From Phymorhynchus buccinoides (Eukaryota; Mollusca; Gastropoda; Neogastropoda; Raphitomidae): a stretch of 64,000 nt of DNA. A program made the translations under genes and the position numbers. Location: contig CM065682.1 in assembly GCA_017654935.2 (NCBI GenBank), positions 36,186,351-36,250,350 of the forward strand, in the 5' to 3' direction. Under the pieces are notes generated by a model. The model worked only from the letters and a program-made list of their open reading frames with translations. It was not told where the DNA came from and searched no databases. How positions within the stretch are numbered: position 1 is the first letter of the stretch; each line of letters begins with the position of its first letter. Shown here in pieces: positions 20,282-32,019 of this stretch.

Positions 20282-23071
20282 CAGTACTCCCCGTTTATAG
20301 TAAACTCGGTTATAAGAAATTTCGGTTACAGTAAAGGAAAGCACTGGTTCCCGGCCAAAGGTCTACTGTTTTGTTACTAAATAGACCTCGGATAGTAGCA
20401 ACTCGGTTATATTTTTTTAATTTTTAAATGCTATAGTAAAGTTACTTTTGGTTCCCCACAGGACTGGCTCCTCACAGTCTCACCGCTCCCTCCACCTACC
20501 CATAATAACAACTGGGTTATAATTAAAATTTAAAAAAACTCCTATAGTAAAGTCATTTGTGGTTCCTCCTTGATATAAAAATAATTGTCCTCTTCCTGAC
20601 CTTTGTAAATACGTCATCAATGTATACGTCACAGTCTCACTACTCCCTCTACCCACCTTCATCAACGAAATTGAAAGGCACTCAAAAACATGTTTCTTTC
20701 CCCTCATTACTTAGTGGAAAAAAATGAATCCGAAAAAAATATATATACAGCCAAATCCGCTTATAAGAAACTCGCTTATAAGAAAACTCGCTTACAATGA
20801 AGCAAAAAAAATTCCCTGCCGAACTTCTTTCTTATCTATGATCAAAACTGGGATATATGAAACTCGCTTATAAGAAAACTCGGTTATAAGCAAGCACATT
20901 CTTTCTCCCTTCTGCAATGATAAGAAAATGATGTCATACAAGAGAGTTGGTTTGCAGTTCATTTTCTTTTAAGCGAGTTCTATTTACATATAAGCGAATT
21001 ACCATTGACAACATTTTCTTAAAGACCCCCCAGATCATGTGTCAAAATCATGGGTTCCATGTGTTTTCCTTCTTATAGCTGGTACAAAATCTTGTTTTGA
21101 CCAGGTTTGACTCCCATACAAATGCCCCCAAATTGAAAACGAAACATTTTATAGAGCAGCCTCAATTTGAAGTTGGGGGAATTTGTATGTGGGTCACAGC
21201 TACCAGGAAAAAACCAACCAAGGGATTTAATCGTGTTGGTTCAGTTTGTCTTAAAAGTGAGTTGGACCTGAACTGAAAGGATGTTCCGAGAAAATTGAAG
21301 TTGTTCCAAAAAGGGAAAGTTTACCTCATACCAGTTGTGTCACAGACATTCTAAACAGTACAGGCACTTGATTACAAGACTAATTGAGTTGTTTTTGTTC
21401 CTTTATTCCATACTTTCCTTCAGTATTCTGTGCAAAATAAATGTTGAGCAGAAGAAAAAAATATGAGTAGTTTTGTGTTGGTGGTAGAGATTTTCAGCAG
21501 CAATGGCAGAGAGGAAAAGACAATTCATTTATTTAAGAAGATAAATACAAATAACTGAATATGTGGACGAACATCCACATAAACAAAAGCAAACGATCGA
21601 TGAAAAGCTGTATGGGTGGACAGTAAATGGTAATAATTCAGTACAAGAAAGGTGAAGGGGTACGCATTTGATAACAGTAAAAAGACAAAAAAGGCTTCTT
21701 AGTTAAGTTGTTGTAGGCACCTTTAAATCTTCTTCTTAGTAGACTATTTTGATTTTATGATGCAAGACATGCATCAAATTAGGAAAAAGGATTTTCTCTT
21801 CATTTTGATTTTCTGTCTTTCTTTTTCTTTTCTTTTTCCCCTTTTCCCCCATTCAATTTGTTTATAAGGGAAAAAACTTCAAAATGTTTTCTTATATCTG
21901 AGTTTCAGATATAAGAAAACTTGGATATGGTAATAAGCAAAACATCATCTCCCTTCGATTTTCTTATAACCGAGTTTTGCTGTATTTTGATTTTATGATG
22001 TAAAACATGAGTCATAGGTCGCAAGTTTCCTTATTGTCCATTGGCATTGTACAAACGCAAATACAATATTGTCTTCGACTGTGTAAAATAAGTTATACAT
22101 CCAAATTAGAATATTGATTAAAAACAAGAAACAGAAATTTACATTTAAACAAATATGTTACTCTCACACCACACCCAATCATTCATCTGCTCTCCGCTAT
22201 CTTGCTCGCTCATCATGCAACTCACACCACATCTGCCTTCATTTTTGTTTTTAATTTTCTGTTCTGTTCTTTCTTTTTTTCCTCCTTTGTTTTGCATTTT
22301 TTCCCTTTTTTTTATGCACCAAATTATGTAAAAGTATTTTTTCTTCGTTTAATGTTTCTGTTTGTCTTTTATTTGATTTTTTCTCTTTTCTCTTTTTTTT
22401 CCCTTTTTCCCCATTCAACTCGGTTTATAATAAAAAAAAATCAAAATGTTTTCTTTTATCCGAGTTCCGGATATAAGAAAACACGGATATAAGAAAACAA
22501 AAAAATTATCTCCCTTCGATTTTCTTATAACCGGGTTTTGCTGTAGCATCATGAAAATGCGATATTTTATTGCAGGCATGATAATCTATTATCAGGCATA
22601 ATGTCTGTAGGCATAATGTCCAGTAGGCAAAATGTCCGGTGAGCATGGTGACCATAGGCATAATGTCCGTAGGCAAAGTGTCCGTAGGCGAAATGTCCGC
22701 AGGCAAACTGTTCAATCACTGTGCGTGTGTGTGTGTGTGCACTCACGCATGTGCATGTGCATGCATGAATAGATTCAAAGGCGATTCTGGAAGTTAGAGG
22801 TTGTACACTATATGCAGTTTTGTTTTGTGCACTGGGAAATATACCATGTATAAACCCAATCACCTTTTTGGACCTCAAACCATATGAGGAAGGGGTAGGA
22901 TGGGTTTATATTTAGTATTTTACGTTAGCTTTGACTTTGAAAAACGTCATCGGATAAGGTAAAAAATATCATCAAAACTTTACTATATCCGAACATCGTT
23001 TATAAGAAAAACCTGTTATAGTAAAGGAAAAGCCTTGCTCCCCTGCACTTTACTATAAGCGGGGTGTACTG
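20282..23071 (+). mobile_element. Element A, pogo-like derivative, 2790 bp (copy 2)
   Basis: Begins CAGTACTCCCCGTTTATAGT, ends GCGGGGTGTACTG, flanked by TA. Same inner layout as copy 1, including the 15-bp minisatellite (22582-22717) and the small MITE (22835-22924). Confidence 0.8.
21503..21655 (+). pseudogene. pogo/Tigger-like transposase N-terminus, broken (copy 2)
   Basis: Same frame and same in-frame stop after LRR as at 4461; a few replacements (DEHP is kept, GEKLYEW reads DEKLYGW). The shared stop shows that the frame was dead before the block was duplicated. Confidence 0.6.
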
Positions 23072-23599
23072 TAGGAGTCGGTCGTGAGAGTAACATATTT
23101 GTTTAAATGTAAATTTCTGTTTCTTGTTTTTAATCAATATTCTAATTTGGATGTATAACTCATTTTACACAGTGGAAGACAATTTTGTATTTGCGTTTGT
23201 ACAATGCCAATGGACAATAAAGAAATTTGCGACCTATGACTCATGTTTTACATCATAAAAAATCAAAATACAGCAAAACTCGGTTATAAGAAAATCGAAG
23301 GGAGATCATTTTTTTGCTTATTACCATATCCAAGTTTTCTTATATCCAAAACTCGGATAGGAAAACATTTTAAAGTGTTTTCCTTATAGCCAAATTGAAT
23401 GGGGAAAAGGGAAAAGGAAAAGAAAAAAGAAAAGAAAAAGAAGGACAGAATAACAAAACAAAGAGAAAATCCTTTTTCCTAATTTGATGCATTTCTTACA
23501 TCATAAAATCAAAATCGTCTACTAAGAAGAAGATTTAAAGGTGCCTACAACCACTCAAACTAACAAGCTTTTTTTTTCTTCTTTTTACTGTTATCAAAT

Positions 23600-25809
23600 A
23601 CAGTGGAACCCCGTTATAAGAAAATCGAAGGGAGATAATTTTTTGTTTTCTTATTTCCGATAATCGGATATAAGAAAACTTTTGGAATTTATTTTCTTAT
23701 AACCGATTTGAATGGGGAAAAAAGAAAGAAAAAAAGAAAAATAAAATAAAAGACAAGCAGAAACAAAACAAAGAGAAAATGCTTTTACCTAATTTGGTGC
23801 ATGAAAAAAAAGGAAAAAATGCAAAGCAAAGGAGAGAGAAAAAAACGGAAAAAAAAATTAAAAACAAAAATGAAGGCAGACGTAGTGTGAGTTGCGAGCA
23901 AGATGAATGAGTGGGTGTGGTGTGAGAGTAACATATTTGTTTAAATGTAAATTTCTGTTTCTTGTTTTTAATCAATATTCTAATTTGGATGTATAACTCA
24001 TTTTACACAGTGGAAGACAATTTTTGTGTTTCCGTTTGTACAATGCCAATGGACATTTAAGACACAAAAGTACAGGCACTCATATTTTTTCTTCTGCTCA
24101 ACATTTATTTTGCACAGAATACTGAATGAAAGCATAGAATAAATGAACAAAAACAACTCAATTAGTATTGCAATCAAGTGCCTGTACTATTTAGACTGTC
24201 TGTGACGCAACTGATATGAGGTAAACTTTTCCTTTTTGGAATGACTTCAATTTTCTTAGAACATCCTTTCAGTTCAGGTCCAACTCACTTTTAAAGACAC
24301 ACTGACCCAACACGATTAAGTCTCTTCTTTTTTTCTGGGTAGCTGTGACCCACATACAAATCCCCCCAACTTCAAATTGAGGCTGCTCTTTAAAATGTTT
24401 CATTGTCAATTTGGCGGCATTCGTAAGGGAGTCAAACCTGGTCAAAACAAGATTTCGTACCAGCTATAAGAGGGAAAACATGTGGAACCCGTGATTTTGA
24501 CACATGATCTGGTGGGTCTTTGAGAAAATGTTGTCAATGGTAATTCGCTTATAAGAAAATAGAGCTCGCTTATAAAAAAAAAAATGAACTGCAAACCAAC
24601 TCTCTTGTATGACATACTTTTCTTATGTCCAAGTTTCCATTGCGGATGGGAGAAGGAATTTGCTTGCTTATAACCGAGTTTTCTTATAAGCGAGTTTTCT
24701 TATAAGCGAGTTTTGATCATAGATAAGAAAGAAGAAGTTCGGCAGGGAAATGTTTTTGCTTCATTATAAGAAAGTTTTCTTATAAGCGAGTTTCTTATAA
24801 GCGGACTCGGCTGTATATTTCTATATAGCTGCTCTAACGTAAATTTTCCTCTTTTGTTTGTTTTGTTGGAACACTGCACTTTTTGGAACATCCTTTCAGT
24901 TCATGCCCTAATTGTTTTTTAAATCGCTTATAAGAAAATCAAACTCGCTTATAAGAAAATGAACTGCAAACCAACTCCCTTGTATGAAATAATTTTCCTA
25001 TATCCGAGTTTACATCGCGGATGGTAGAACGAATTTGCTTCCTTATAACCGAGTTTTCTGAAAAGCGGTTTTCTTATATCCGAGTTTTGATAATACATAA
25101 GAAAGGAGGAGTTCGGCCAGGGAAAACAAATTACCATTTACTGTCCACCTATTACCATTTACTGTCCACCTATGCAGCTTTTTATCAATCGTTTACTTTT
25201 GTTTATGTGGATTTTCGTCCACATATTCAGTTATTTGTATTTATCTTCTTAAAGAAATGGATTGCCTTTCCCTCTCTTCCGTTGCTGCTAAAAAATAAAA
25301 GGCTGGACAGTCTCTCTACCACCAACACAAAAGTACAGGCACTCATATTTTTTTTTTTTTCTTCTGCTCAACATTTATTTTGCACAGAATACTGAAGGAA
25401 AGTATAGAATAAAGGAACAAAAACAACTCATTTAGTTTTGCAATCAAGTGCCTGTACTGTTTAGACTGTCTGTGACGCAACTGGTATGAGGTAAGCTTTC
25501 CCTGAAAATTGAAGTTGTTCCAAAAAGGGAAAGTTTACCTCATACCAGTTGCGTCACAGACAGTCTAAACAGTACAGGCACTTGATTGCAAGACTAATTG
25601 AGTTGTGTTTTTGTTCCTTTATTCTATGCTTTCCTTCAGTATTCTGTGAAAATAAATGTTGGGCAGAAGAAAAAAATATGAGTGCCTGTACTTTTGTGTT
25701 GGTGGTAGAGAGACTGTCCATCCTTTTATTTTCAGCAGCAATGGCAGAGAGGAAAAGGCAATCCATTTCTTTAAGAAGATACATACAAATATCACATCTA
25801 GAGATCTGA
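23600..25809. mobile_element. TTATAAG-family block with reversed transposase fragments
   Basis: Starts CAGTGGAACCCCGTTATAAG at 23602. 24540-25100 holds dense CTTATAAGCGAGTTTTCTTA hairpins. 25137-25440 and 25500-25809 are inverted relative to each other and both carry the transposase start (minus at 25137-25283, plus from 25741). AATAAATGTTG and AGTATTCTGTG blocks recur in all family members. Confidence 0.75.
25741..25809 (+). pseudogene. pogo/Tigger-like transposase N-terminus (copy with no early stop)
   Basis: MAERKRQSISLRRYIQIS, with Tyr where copies at 4461 and 21503 have a stop. It ends at a TGA near 25807. This copy gives the best view of the ancestral start of the protein. Confidence 0.5.
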
Positions 25810-26233
25810 TAGAGATCTTATACATGTTTCTTTATTAGGATTTCAGGCATCTATGAATGCATATTTATGAATCTATCAGTAAATGTGGTCTAGATCTAAC
25901 TGAGTTTAAGTATCTATCTACACGTATCTATCAATAATGATGACGTTACTGTAATGCCAAGTTTGTATATTAGGGTAACGCTTCGAGCAGCTGTTTATTT
26001 TCTTAAATTATAATGATAAAAGTCAACAGGCCCACGCTGGCTGTCCAAGCCAGTGTCAGAATAGGCAACACATACCGACTTTAAACTAATATAAACATAA
26101 CAATTTTGAACAGAAAGAAAAGAAAAAAAAGAAAACAAAGAAAGAAAAACAAGAATAAGACAGCATACAAACAAGTATCCCCTCTATATCTAAGTTTATT
26201 GAATCTGCAGTGAAATAAAAATAACAAGACTGT

Positions 26234-26237
<4 letters not shown>
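25810..26237. other. No gene seen
   Basis: AT-rich sequence with repeated TCTAGATC words and an A-rich stretch near 26110-26150. No supported frame, repeat array or RNA signal. Confidence 0.4.
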
Positions 26238-26296
<59 letters not shown>

Positions 26297-26346
26297 AGGG
26301 AGAGATAGAGAGAGAGAGAGAAGAAGGAGAGAGAGAGACAGAGAGA
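26238..26346. repeat. (GA)n microsatellite
   Basis: Long GA run with GGGAGGGAGGGA and GAAGAAGGA interruptions. Confidence 0.95.
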
Positions 26347-26705
26347 GGGAGAGGCTAACATAATGTTGATATGACGTCAATTTGCAAATGTAGCAAGTTA
26401 TTAGGTACATTAGCATAAAATGAGGAGGATATTTTTGTTTGTGACACTAGAATGTAATGTTGCCTTCTGCCATGATGACACTTAGAGAAAAATCAGAACA
26501 GATAAGGTAGACTGTTACGTATTCGGTCAGTTTAGATAGTTCTGGTATGTTTCAACATATTCTGGCTTGTAAAGGCAGCATTTGAGTAATATTTTCAATC
26601 TATTGATAGAATGGATCAATCAGAAAGTGGTTTAACGAAATTGTTTACGGTTTTCTCATGAATATTCACTTAAAAATGGCTGCAAACAATGTCATGTGTC
26701 TTGTG

Positions 26706-27616
26706 ACAATTTCGTCCATACCCCATGCAATTTCGTCCAGACATGCCATGCAATTTCGTCCAAGGATAAAGAGCAAAGCACAGTGACTTGTAGTTTGAAA
26801 TCATGTCCCATATGTGCCTTCCCGGGTCGAGAGGACGTAAAACACCAAAATTACTACTTGTAGTTTGAAAAAAAAAAAAAGAATAGCTGAATATGCGTTT
26901 ATTTCCTCTCTTTTTATTAAGATAATGTTTTATGTTATAGGAAAACAAAAGAAAAGGCCTTCAGTACATTTTTTCAAGAGGGTAAAAAAGCCACTGTGGC
27001 ACCTGTAATCACCTCAGTAGTGAGACATGATAAAAGTTTGTTTAACGTCCTCCGGCCTGGAACAGGCACATATGGGGCATTATTGACTATAAAGATGGTG
27101 GGTCGATCCTGGAGGGAATGTAATGCCAGGAAATTCCCTTTTTTAAACAATAGAGTACTCAGAAACTGCATTGGACAAAATTGCATTGATGCTTGGATTT
27201 TTACCATACAAATTCGTCCTGTTGATTTGTCATAAATATATTAATCTAAATTAAAAAATAAAATTGCCAATTGAAAACTAATCATCATAAAACACATGCA
27301 TGATAAAATCACACATGTTGTTGTAAAAACAAAGGAATATAAACATTTGTTTTTAGGCATCTGTTTGCATGATTTAGTTTTATGGTATGTGATTGTCTTC
27401 AGGCAGTTGCTAAGATTTATATCCATCTTTTCATGAAGACCACACAAACTTAATTGTAGTGAATAAACTAATGAACAGTGCTGCCTTTATCACTGGGATT
27501 CCTTTTAGGGTTTACAGCAGCTATGTGTGTTTATTATACATTAGAATAGATACAGCACAGTTTCAAAGTGAGTAACCATGCAAATTGGATAAAATTGCAT
27601 GGCGGGCGAATTTGTA
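26706..27616. mobile_element. ~0.9-kb TIR element with iterated AATTTCGTCC ends
   Basis: Left end has ACAATTTCGTCC, then two copies of CATGCAATTTCGTCC within 60 bases; the right end GGATAAAATTGCATGGCGGG then CGAATTTGT is the inverse of that layout. A reversed internal word (GGACAAAATTGCATTG) occurs at 27173. Contains a dispersed repeat at 27030-27120. Non-coding as far as I can see. Ends are imperfect, so limits are approximate. Confidence 0.5.
27030..27120 (+). repeat. Dispersed repeat (GTTTAACGTCCTCCGGCCTG type)
   Basis: TTTAACGTCCTCCGGCCTGG, AACAGGCACATATGGGGCAT, then AAAGATGGTGGGTCGATCCT. Close copies lie at 50490-50565 (minus) and 60030-60112 (plus). I know similar text from mollusc genomes but cannot name the family. 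Confidence 0.6.
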
Positions 27617-27629
27617 ACACCCTACTATT

Positions 27630-27848
27630 CGATGGCTTGGAGTCAAAACGGATTATCTTTAGATAGTCCTTTGACATGTTATTGAACTTATTACGAAAAC
27701 TAATAACCTGTGTAACAAAAAGACTGTTAAAATACCATTTTTATATGTCTGCTGTCATTGTTTGATACAAGTTTTTAGTTTTTTTAATAAATCAAATAAT
27801 ACGTCAATGGAATATCTAAAGATAGTCCGTTTTGACTCCAAGCCATCG
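27630..27848. mobile_element. 219-bp MITE with ~46-bp TIRs and TATT target duplication
   Basis: CGATGGCTTGGAGTCAAAAC at the left and its exact complement at the right; the inverted match extends about 46 bases with few mismatches. TATT sits directly outside both ends (27626-27629 and 27849-27852). Interior AT-rich and non-coding. Confidence 0.8.
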
Positions 27849-27865
27849 TATTATACCCTTTACTT

Positions 27866-27887
27866 TGTGTGTGTTGTGTGTGTGTGC

Positions 27888-27938
<51 letters not shown>
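27866..27938. repeat. (TG)n microsatellite
   Basis: Nearly pure TG with two CG steps. Confidence 0.95.
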
Positions 27939-27939
<1 letters not shown>

Positions 27940-28489
27940 CTGCACCAGCTTGAATAATTATGTGTGTGTGTGATAAACCCAGACATTGTTTTCTCCAAAC
28001 CACTCTAGGCTAATCCCACCCCCTCTAATTGTCTCTTCATGGCACACCCTACGAAAATCGTTACATTATTTTGACAGGCAGATGGGTAGTTCTGTTGGGC
28101 TATTGGCAGGCGTTATTTTGATTGGCTGCTGATAACAACCACAACCACGCCTCTAATATCCAGTTATACTGTTTGTAGGCATTTGATTGGCTGCCTATAA
28201 CAACCACATTTGAGTGTGGGTTGTGCAAAAAATAGGGGGGGGGGGGGGGGGCAGGAGAGGGTTACACTCATTTTGGTTCTGCTTGTATGATAATTTTATT
28301 TAGACCTAAACAAAGAACAAAGTGTGTGTGTAGCACGCATGTGTGTGCGTGCACGCGCATGTGTCTTTTGATTTTAAAAAAATTATATGTCAAATACTGA
28401 GAAAACGTCAAATGATGATGCTTTCAGTAATGACGTCAATCAATGCTCATTATGACGAAAAAGTATCACAGCACTGTTTGTACTAACTT
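27939..28489. other. No gene seen; short internal duplication
   Basis: Contains a twofold repeat of GATTGGCTGC...ATAACAACCACA (28117-28135 and 28187-28210), a G run at 28233-28249 and a short TG/CG tract near 28323. No supported coding region. Confidence 0.4.
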
Positions 28490-28672
28490 TCGCTTAACCG
28501 TCTGGGAGATGTGCGTGGGAAGTCAAACACGCATTTCGCTTATCATAAGTTTCGATTAACCGTCGTTTCGATTATCCGTCGGGAAATTAGTCTTCCAAAG
28601 AAGAGCTTTGGCCGGGAAATGAAAACTGCTTTTGCTTATCCGAAGTATCCGTCTTTCGCTTAAACGCACACC
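28490..28672. mobile_element. Third terminal-array type (CGCTTATCCG), end of a pogo-like element
   Basis: Words CGCTTAACCGTC, CGCTTATCATAAG, CGATTATCCGTC, GCTTATCCGAAGTATCCGTC and CGCTTAAACG in 180 bases, plus TTTGGCCGGGAAATGAAAAC, the same word seen at 13080. It resembles the TTATAAG and GTCGAC arrays in layout. No partner end found. Confidence 0.45.
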
Positions 28673-28689
28673 TACCTAGTTCAGTACAA

Positions 28690-29440
28690 GAAAGGTGAAG
28701 GGGTACATATTTGATAACAGTGAAAAGGAAAAAAAAGCTTGTTAGTTTGAGTGGTTGTAAACACCTTTAAATCTTGTTCTTAGTTGACGATTTTGATTTT
28801 ATGATGTAAGAAATGCATCAAATTAGGAAAAAGGATGTTCTCTTCATTTTGTTTCGGATATAAGAAAACTCGAATATGGTAATAAGCAAAAAATGATCTC
28901 CCTTCGATTTTCTTATAACCGAGTTTTGCTGTATTTTGATTTTATGATGTAAAACATGAGTCATAGGTCGCAAGTTTCTTTATTGTCCATTGGCATTGTA
29001 CAAACGCAAATACAAAATTGTTTTCCACTGTCTAAAATGAGTTATACATCCAAATTAGAATATTGATTAAAAACAAGAAACAGAAATTTACATTTAAACA
29101 AATATGTTACTCTCACACCACACCCACTCATTCATCTGCTCTCTGCTATCTTGCTCGCTCATCATGCAACTCACACCACGTCTGCCTTCATTTTTGTTTT
29201 TAATTTTCTGTTCCGTTCTTTCTTTTTTTTCCTCTGTTTTGCTTTTTCCCCCCCTTTTTTTCATGCACCAAATTAGGTAAAAGCATTTTCTCTTCGTTTT
29301 ATGTTTCTGTTTGTCTTTTATTTTATTTTTTTCTCTTTTATTTTTTTCCCTTTTTCCCCATTCAAATCGGTTATAAGAAAACAAATTCAAAATGTAAGAA
29401 AACAAATTCAAAATGTTTTCTTATATCCGAGTATCTTTGA
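28690..29440. mobile_element. TTATAAG-family block
   Basis: GTACAAGAAAGGTGAAGGGG, CATCAAATTAGGAAAAAGG and CCTTCGATTTTCTTATAACC match element A's interior. It ends at about 29440 with a direct repeat of AAACAAATTCAAAATGT just before a CT-rich tract. Confidence 0.75.
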
Positions 29441-29474
29441 ATCTCTCTCTCTCTCTCTCTTTCTCTCTGTACCA

Positions 29475-30159
29475 GGACCGGATTCACCCCAGTGCTCACG
29501 GATCCAGGGCCATAGCATTGAACATCCGGTTTCCTGGTCACCGTCCAATCATCGCCCCAGACAACAGACAGATGCAGCACAGGCGTGCAGAACACCATCA
29601 TTGAGTTCAGCATCAACAGGATCGACCATATCAACGACCTCAGTATCAACAGCAGCGATCACAGCATCAACAGCAGCGACCACAACATCAACAGCAGCGA
29701 CCACAGCATCAACAGCAAAACAATGACGCTGGTGCTGTCTATTGGGCCATGCATAATGTACAGCAATCCAGATCCCTTACCCCCACACCCGACCAGTCCA
29801 CTTTGACTAGCTGCAGAAGCGCACAGAATGTTAGCAAAGACTGTGACTACGATGCTGACTTTCCCAACTTCATAGCCAACCGGCAACATCCCAATGCCCA
29901 ACAGCCGCCAGTGCAGTCATCATCCCAAACACAATCGTCCTTCCCTCCCCAATACCATCACCAACCAGTCCGGCAACCATCATCTTATCCCCTCGCCCCT
30001 CAATACCCGCCTGGCTTGATACCTGCCCCGTTACCCCCTACCCCCCTACCAGTCCCCTATCACCTCTCCACCCAGCAACAGGCAGGCCAACAGCCATTCC
30101 CAACTTCTTTGCCTCTGGGACTACTGGCAGAATTACTGCACCCCTACCTAAAACGATAG
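29475..30159 (+). pseudogene. Terminal exon: SGNH-like end motif plus Gln/Pro-rich tail, one in-frame stop
   Basis: A CT-rich tract ending TCTCTGTACCAG gives a strong acceptor at 29474. The frame then reads DRIHPSAHGSRAIALNIRFP, ...DNRQMQHRRAEHHH, TGA (near 29602), VQHQQDRPYQRPQYQQQR and further QHQQQRP repeats, MHNVQQSRS, a Pro/Ser/Gln-rich stretch, ending LLAELLHPYLKR at TAG 30157. 'D.IH....G' is the Asp-x-x-His block that closes SGNH/GDSL esterase folds (family knowledge). SGNH domains occur in host enzymes and in ORF1 of CR1-like LINEs; a TCATTCATTCATTC string near 30288 could be a retroposon tail. One TGA in ~228 codons suggests a recent mutation or base error. Confidence 0.5.
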
Positions 30160-30444
30160 ACACTGGTGTGAAAATCTCTCTCTCTCTCTCTCTCTCCCTC
30201 CCCCGAAATGTGGTGTATAAGCTGCACGCGCCAATCATTGCATGTGCTAATTCCTATATTAAACTGAACTGGACTGAATATTTATCCCTATCATTCATTC
30301 ATTCGTGGTCTAGCCGCCAGGCCGAACACATCGAAGCGAAGCAAAGAAAGCAAAGCAAGCCAAGCAAGAAAGAAGGGAGAGAATCTGCGTCGCCACACGT
30401 CCCAGCAAAGCCAAAGAAGGACGAAAGAGGTAGGTAGGTAGGTA
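30160..30444. other. Downstream of the Gln-rich frame; (CT)n and short repeats
   Basis: (CT)n at 30173-30196, TCATTCATTCATTC near 30288, AAGCGAAGCAAAGAAAGCAA text, and (TAGG)n at 30430-30447 which is probably the 3' tail of the minus-strand LINE. Confidence 0.5.
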
Positions 30445-30613
30445 GATAGGGACAGGCTTCAGCCTTCAAGCCTCGCGGCTTATGAAACATCCCATCCATT
30501 TGAAATTTATTTTACATGTTTAAAAATTGCATGTGGTAAAAAGTATGATTTCAAATCAATCGTCGAAATCAAAAAATATTTGACTAATAATTTTGTCACA
30601 GTCCAGGAGATTT

Positions 30614-31090
30614 TCAGTTGGTTAGTTGATTGTGCTCTTTTAAAGTTAGGTGGTAGTAGTGAATTCCAGAGGTTAGCAACACGGTTACTAAAACAATGTT
30701 TTCGTTTGTTACTATTATAACGTTGAATCTGTACCTTACCTTCTTGGTTTCTAGTTTTACTGTAGACACTAAAAACAGAGACTCAAAGCTTATATCACCT
30801 AAATTATTATAGATTTTATATACCTGAATGAGATCTCCTCTTACACGTCTTCCTTTTAATGAATATAAATTTAACAATTTTAACTTCTCTTGATAGTTTA
30901 AATCTCTACAACATTTAACAGTTTTTGTTGCCCTCCTCTGCACTCTTTCAATAGCCACTGACTGTCGCTTCAGGTAAGGGTACCATATTGTATTGCCGTA
31001 TTCCAGCGGAGGACGGACCATAGACTTGTACAACAATAAAAATGTTTCATTTTTTAGATAAGTGAAAGTTCTTTTGATTAACCCTAACAT
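30614..31090 (-). pseudogene. CR1-like ORF2, C-terminal part
   Basis: Opens MLGLIKRTFTYLKNETFLLL and contains YKSMVRPPLEYGNTIWYPYL and IERVQRRATKTV, the typical 'R..LEY....W.P......IE.VQRRATK' module that follows the RT domain in CR1/jockey LINEs. It ends at a stop at 30614. Joined upstream to the RT across a rearranged ~380-bp stretch. Confidence 0.8.
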
Positions 31091-31404
31091 TTGGTTAGCT
31101 TTGTTAATAGCCTTTTGAATGTGAGTATCAAATCAAATTACCCAAGCGTATATCTAAATTATTATAGATTTTATATACCTGAAAAAAATAATTACTTTGC
31201 AAATTTATCAAAAATAACTCCTATGTCTTTCTCTTCTGCACATGGTGTTATATTTTGCACATCTTTATCAAGCTTCATACTATATTCATTCTCGGGATTG
31301 TTTTTTCCTATACATTACTTTACACTTATTAAAATATAAATTCCATTCATCTGACCATTTCTGTAAATTTTATAAGTCATTTTGGATTATATTATGTTCT
31401 GATG

Positions 31405-32019
31405 TCTGATTATAGATCTTCGTGTCATCAGCAAATATTTTACATGTACTTTGAATATAATTTGGTAAATCATTTATGAAAATAGTAAATAAAACTGGCC
31501 CGAGGATATACTGCCCTGAGGGATACCACTAATTACATCAGTGTTTGTAGAGTATGTTGTGCCCACACGTACTTTTTGTTTTCTTCCTGTTAGAAATGCT
31601 CTAATCCAGTCTAATAGACTGTCACAGATTCCGTATGCATTTAATTTTAAAAGTAACCTTTCATGTGGAACAGAATCAAAAGCCTTCCTAAAGTCAAGGT
31701 AAATAATATCTAATGAACAGTCGTTGTCTAAAATACTCGTAAAATCGTCCATTACCTCTAAGAGTTGTGTTATACATGACCTTTTCTTTCTGAAACCATG
31801 GTGGCATTTTGTGTATAATCCATTATCTGTCATATGAGAAACTAACTGATCTCTAATAAGTGACTCTAATACCTTATAAGCAACACAGGTTAAGCTAACA
31901 GGTCTATGGTTCCCAGGGTCTGATTTGGTTCCTTTTTTAAGGATAGCAGTTACATTAGCAATTTTCCACTCGTCAGGAACAACATTTGTCTCTAGAGAAT
32001 TATTAAAGAGCATATACAC
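31405..32019 (-). pseudogene. CR1-like reverse transcriptase domain
   Basis: From 32019: NSLETNVVPDEWKIANVTAI, LKKGTKSDPGNHRPVSLT, HGFRKKRSC, IIYLDFRKAFDSVPHERLL and GIPQGS. About 31505 a one-base shift moves the frame, after which ILGPVLFTIFINDLPNYIQS and the catalytic FADD (minus strand near 31424-31437) are readable. Conserved RT blocks are all present, so the parent was recently active. Confidence 0.85.

Larger units (their letters stand above)
17073..24548. repeat. Direct segmental duplication, copy 2
   Basis: Same order and orientation as 1-7509. The coordinate offset drifts from about 17072 to about 17039, so indels are small and spread out. Unlike copy 1 it continues without a gap beyond the shared end into TTATAAG-family sequence at 24549. 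Confidence 0.93.
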
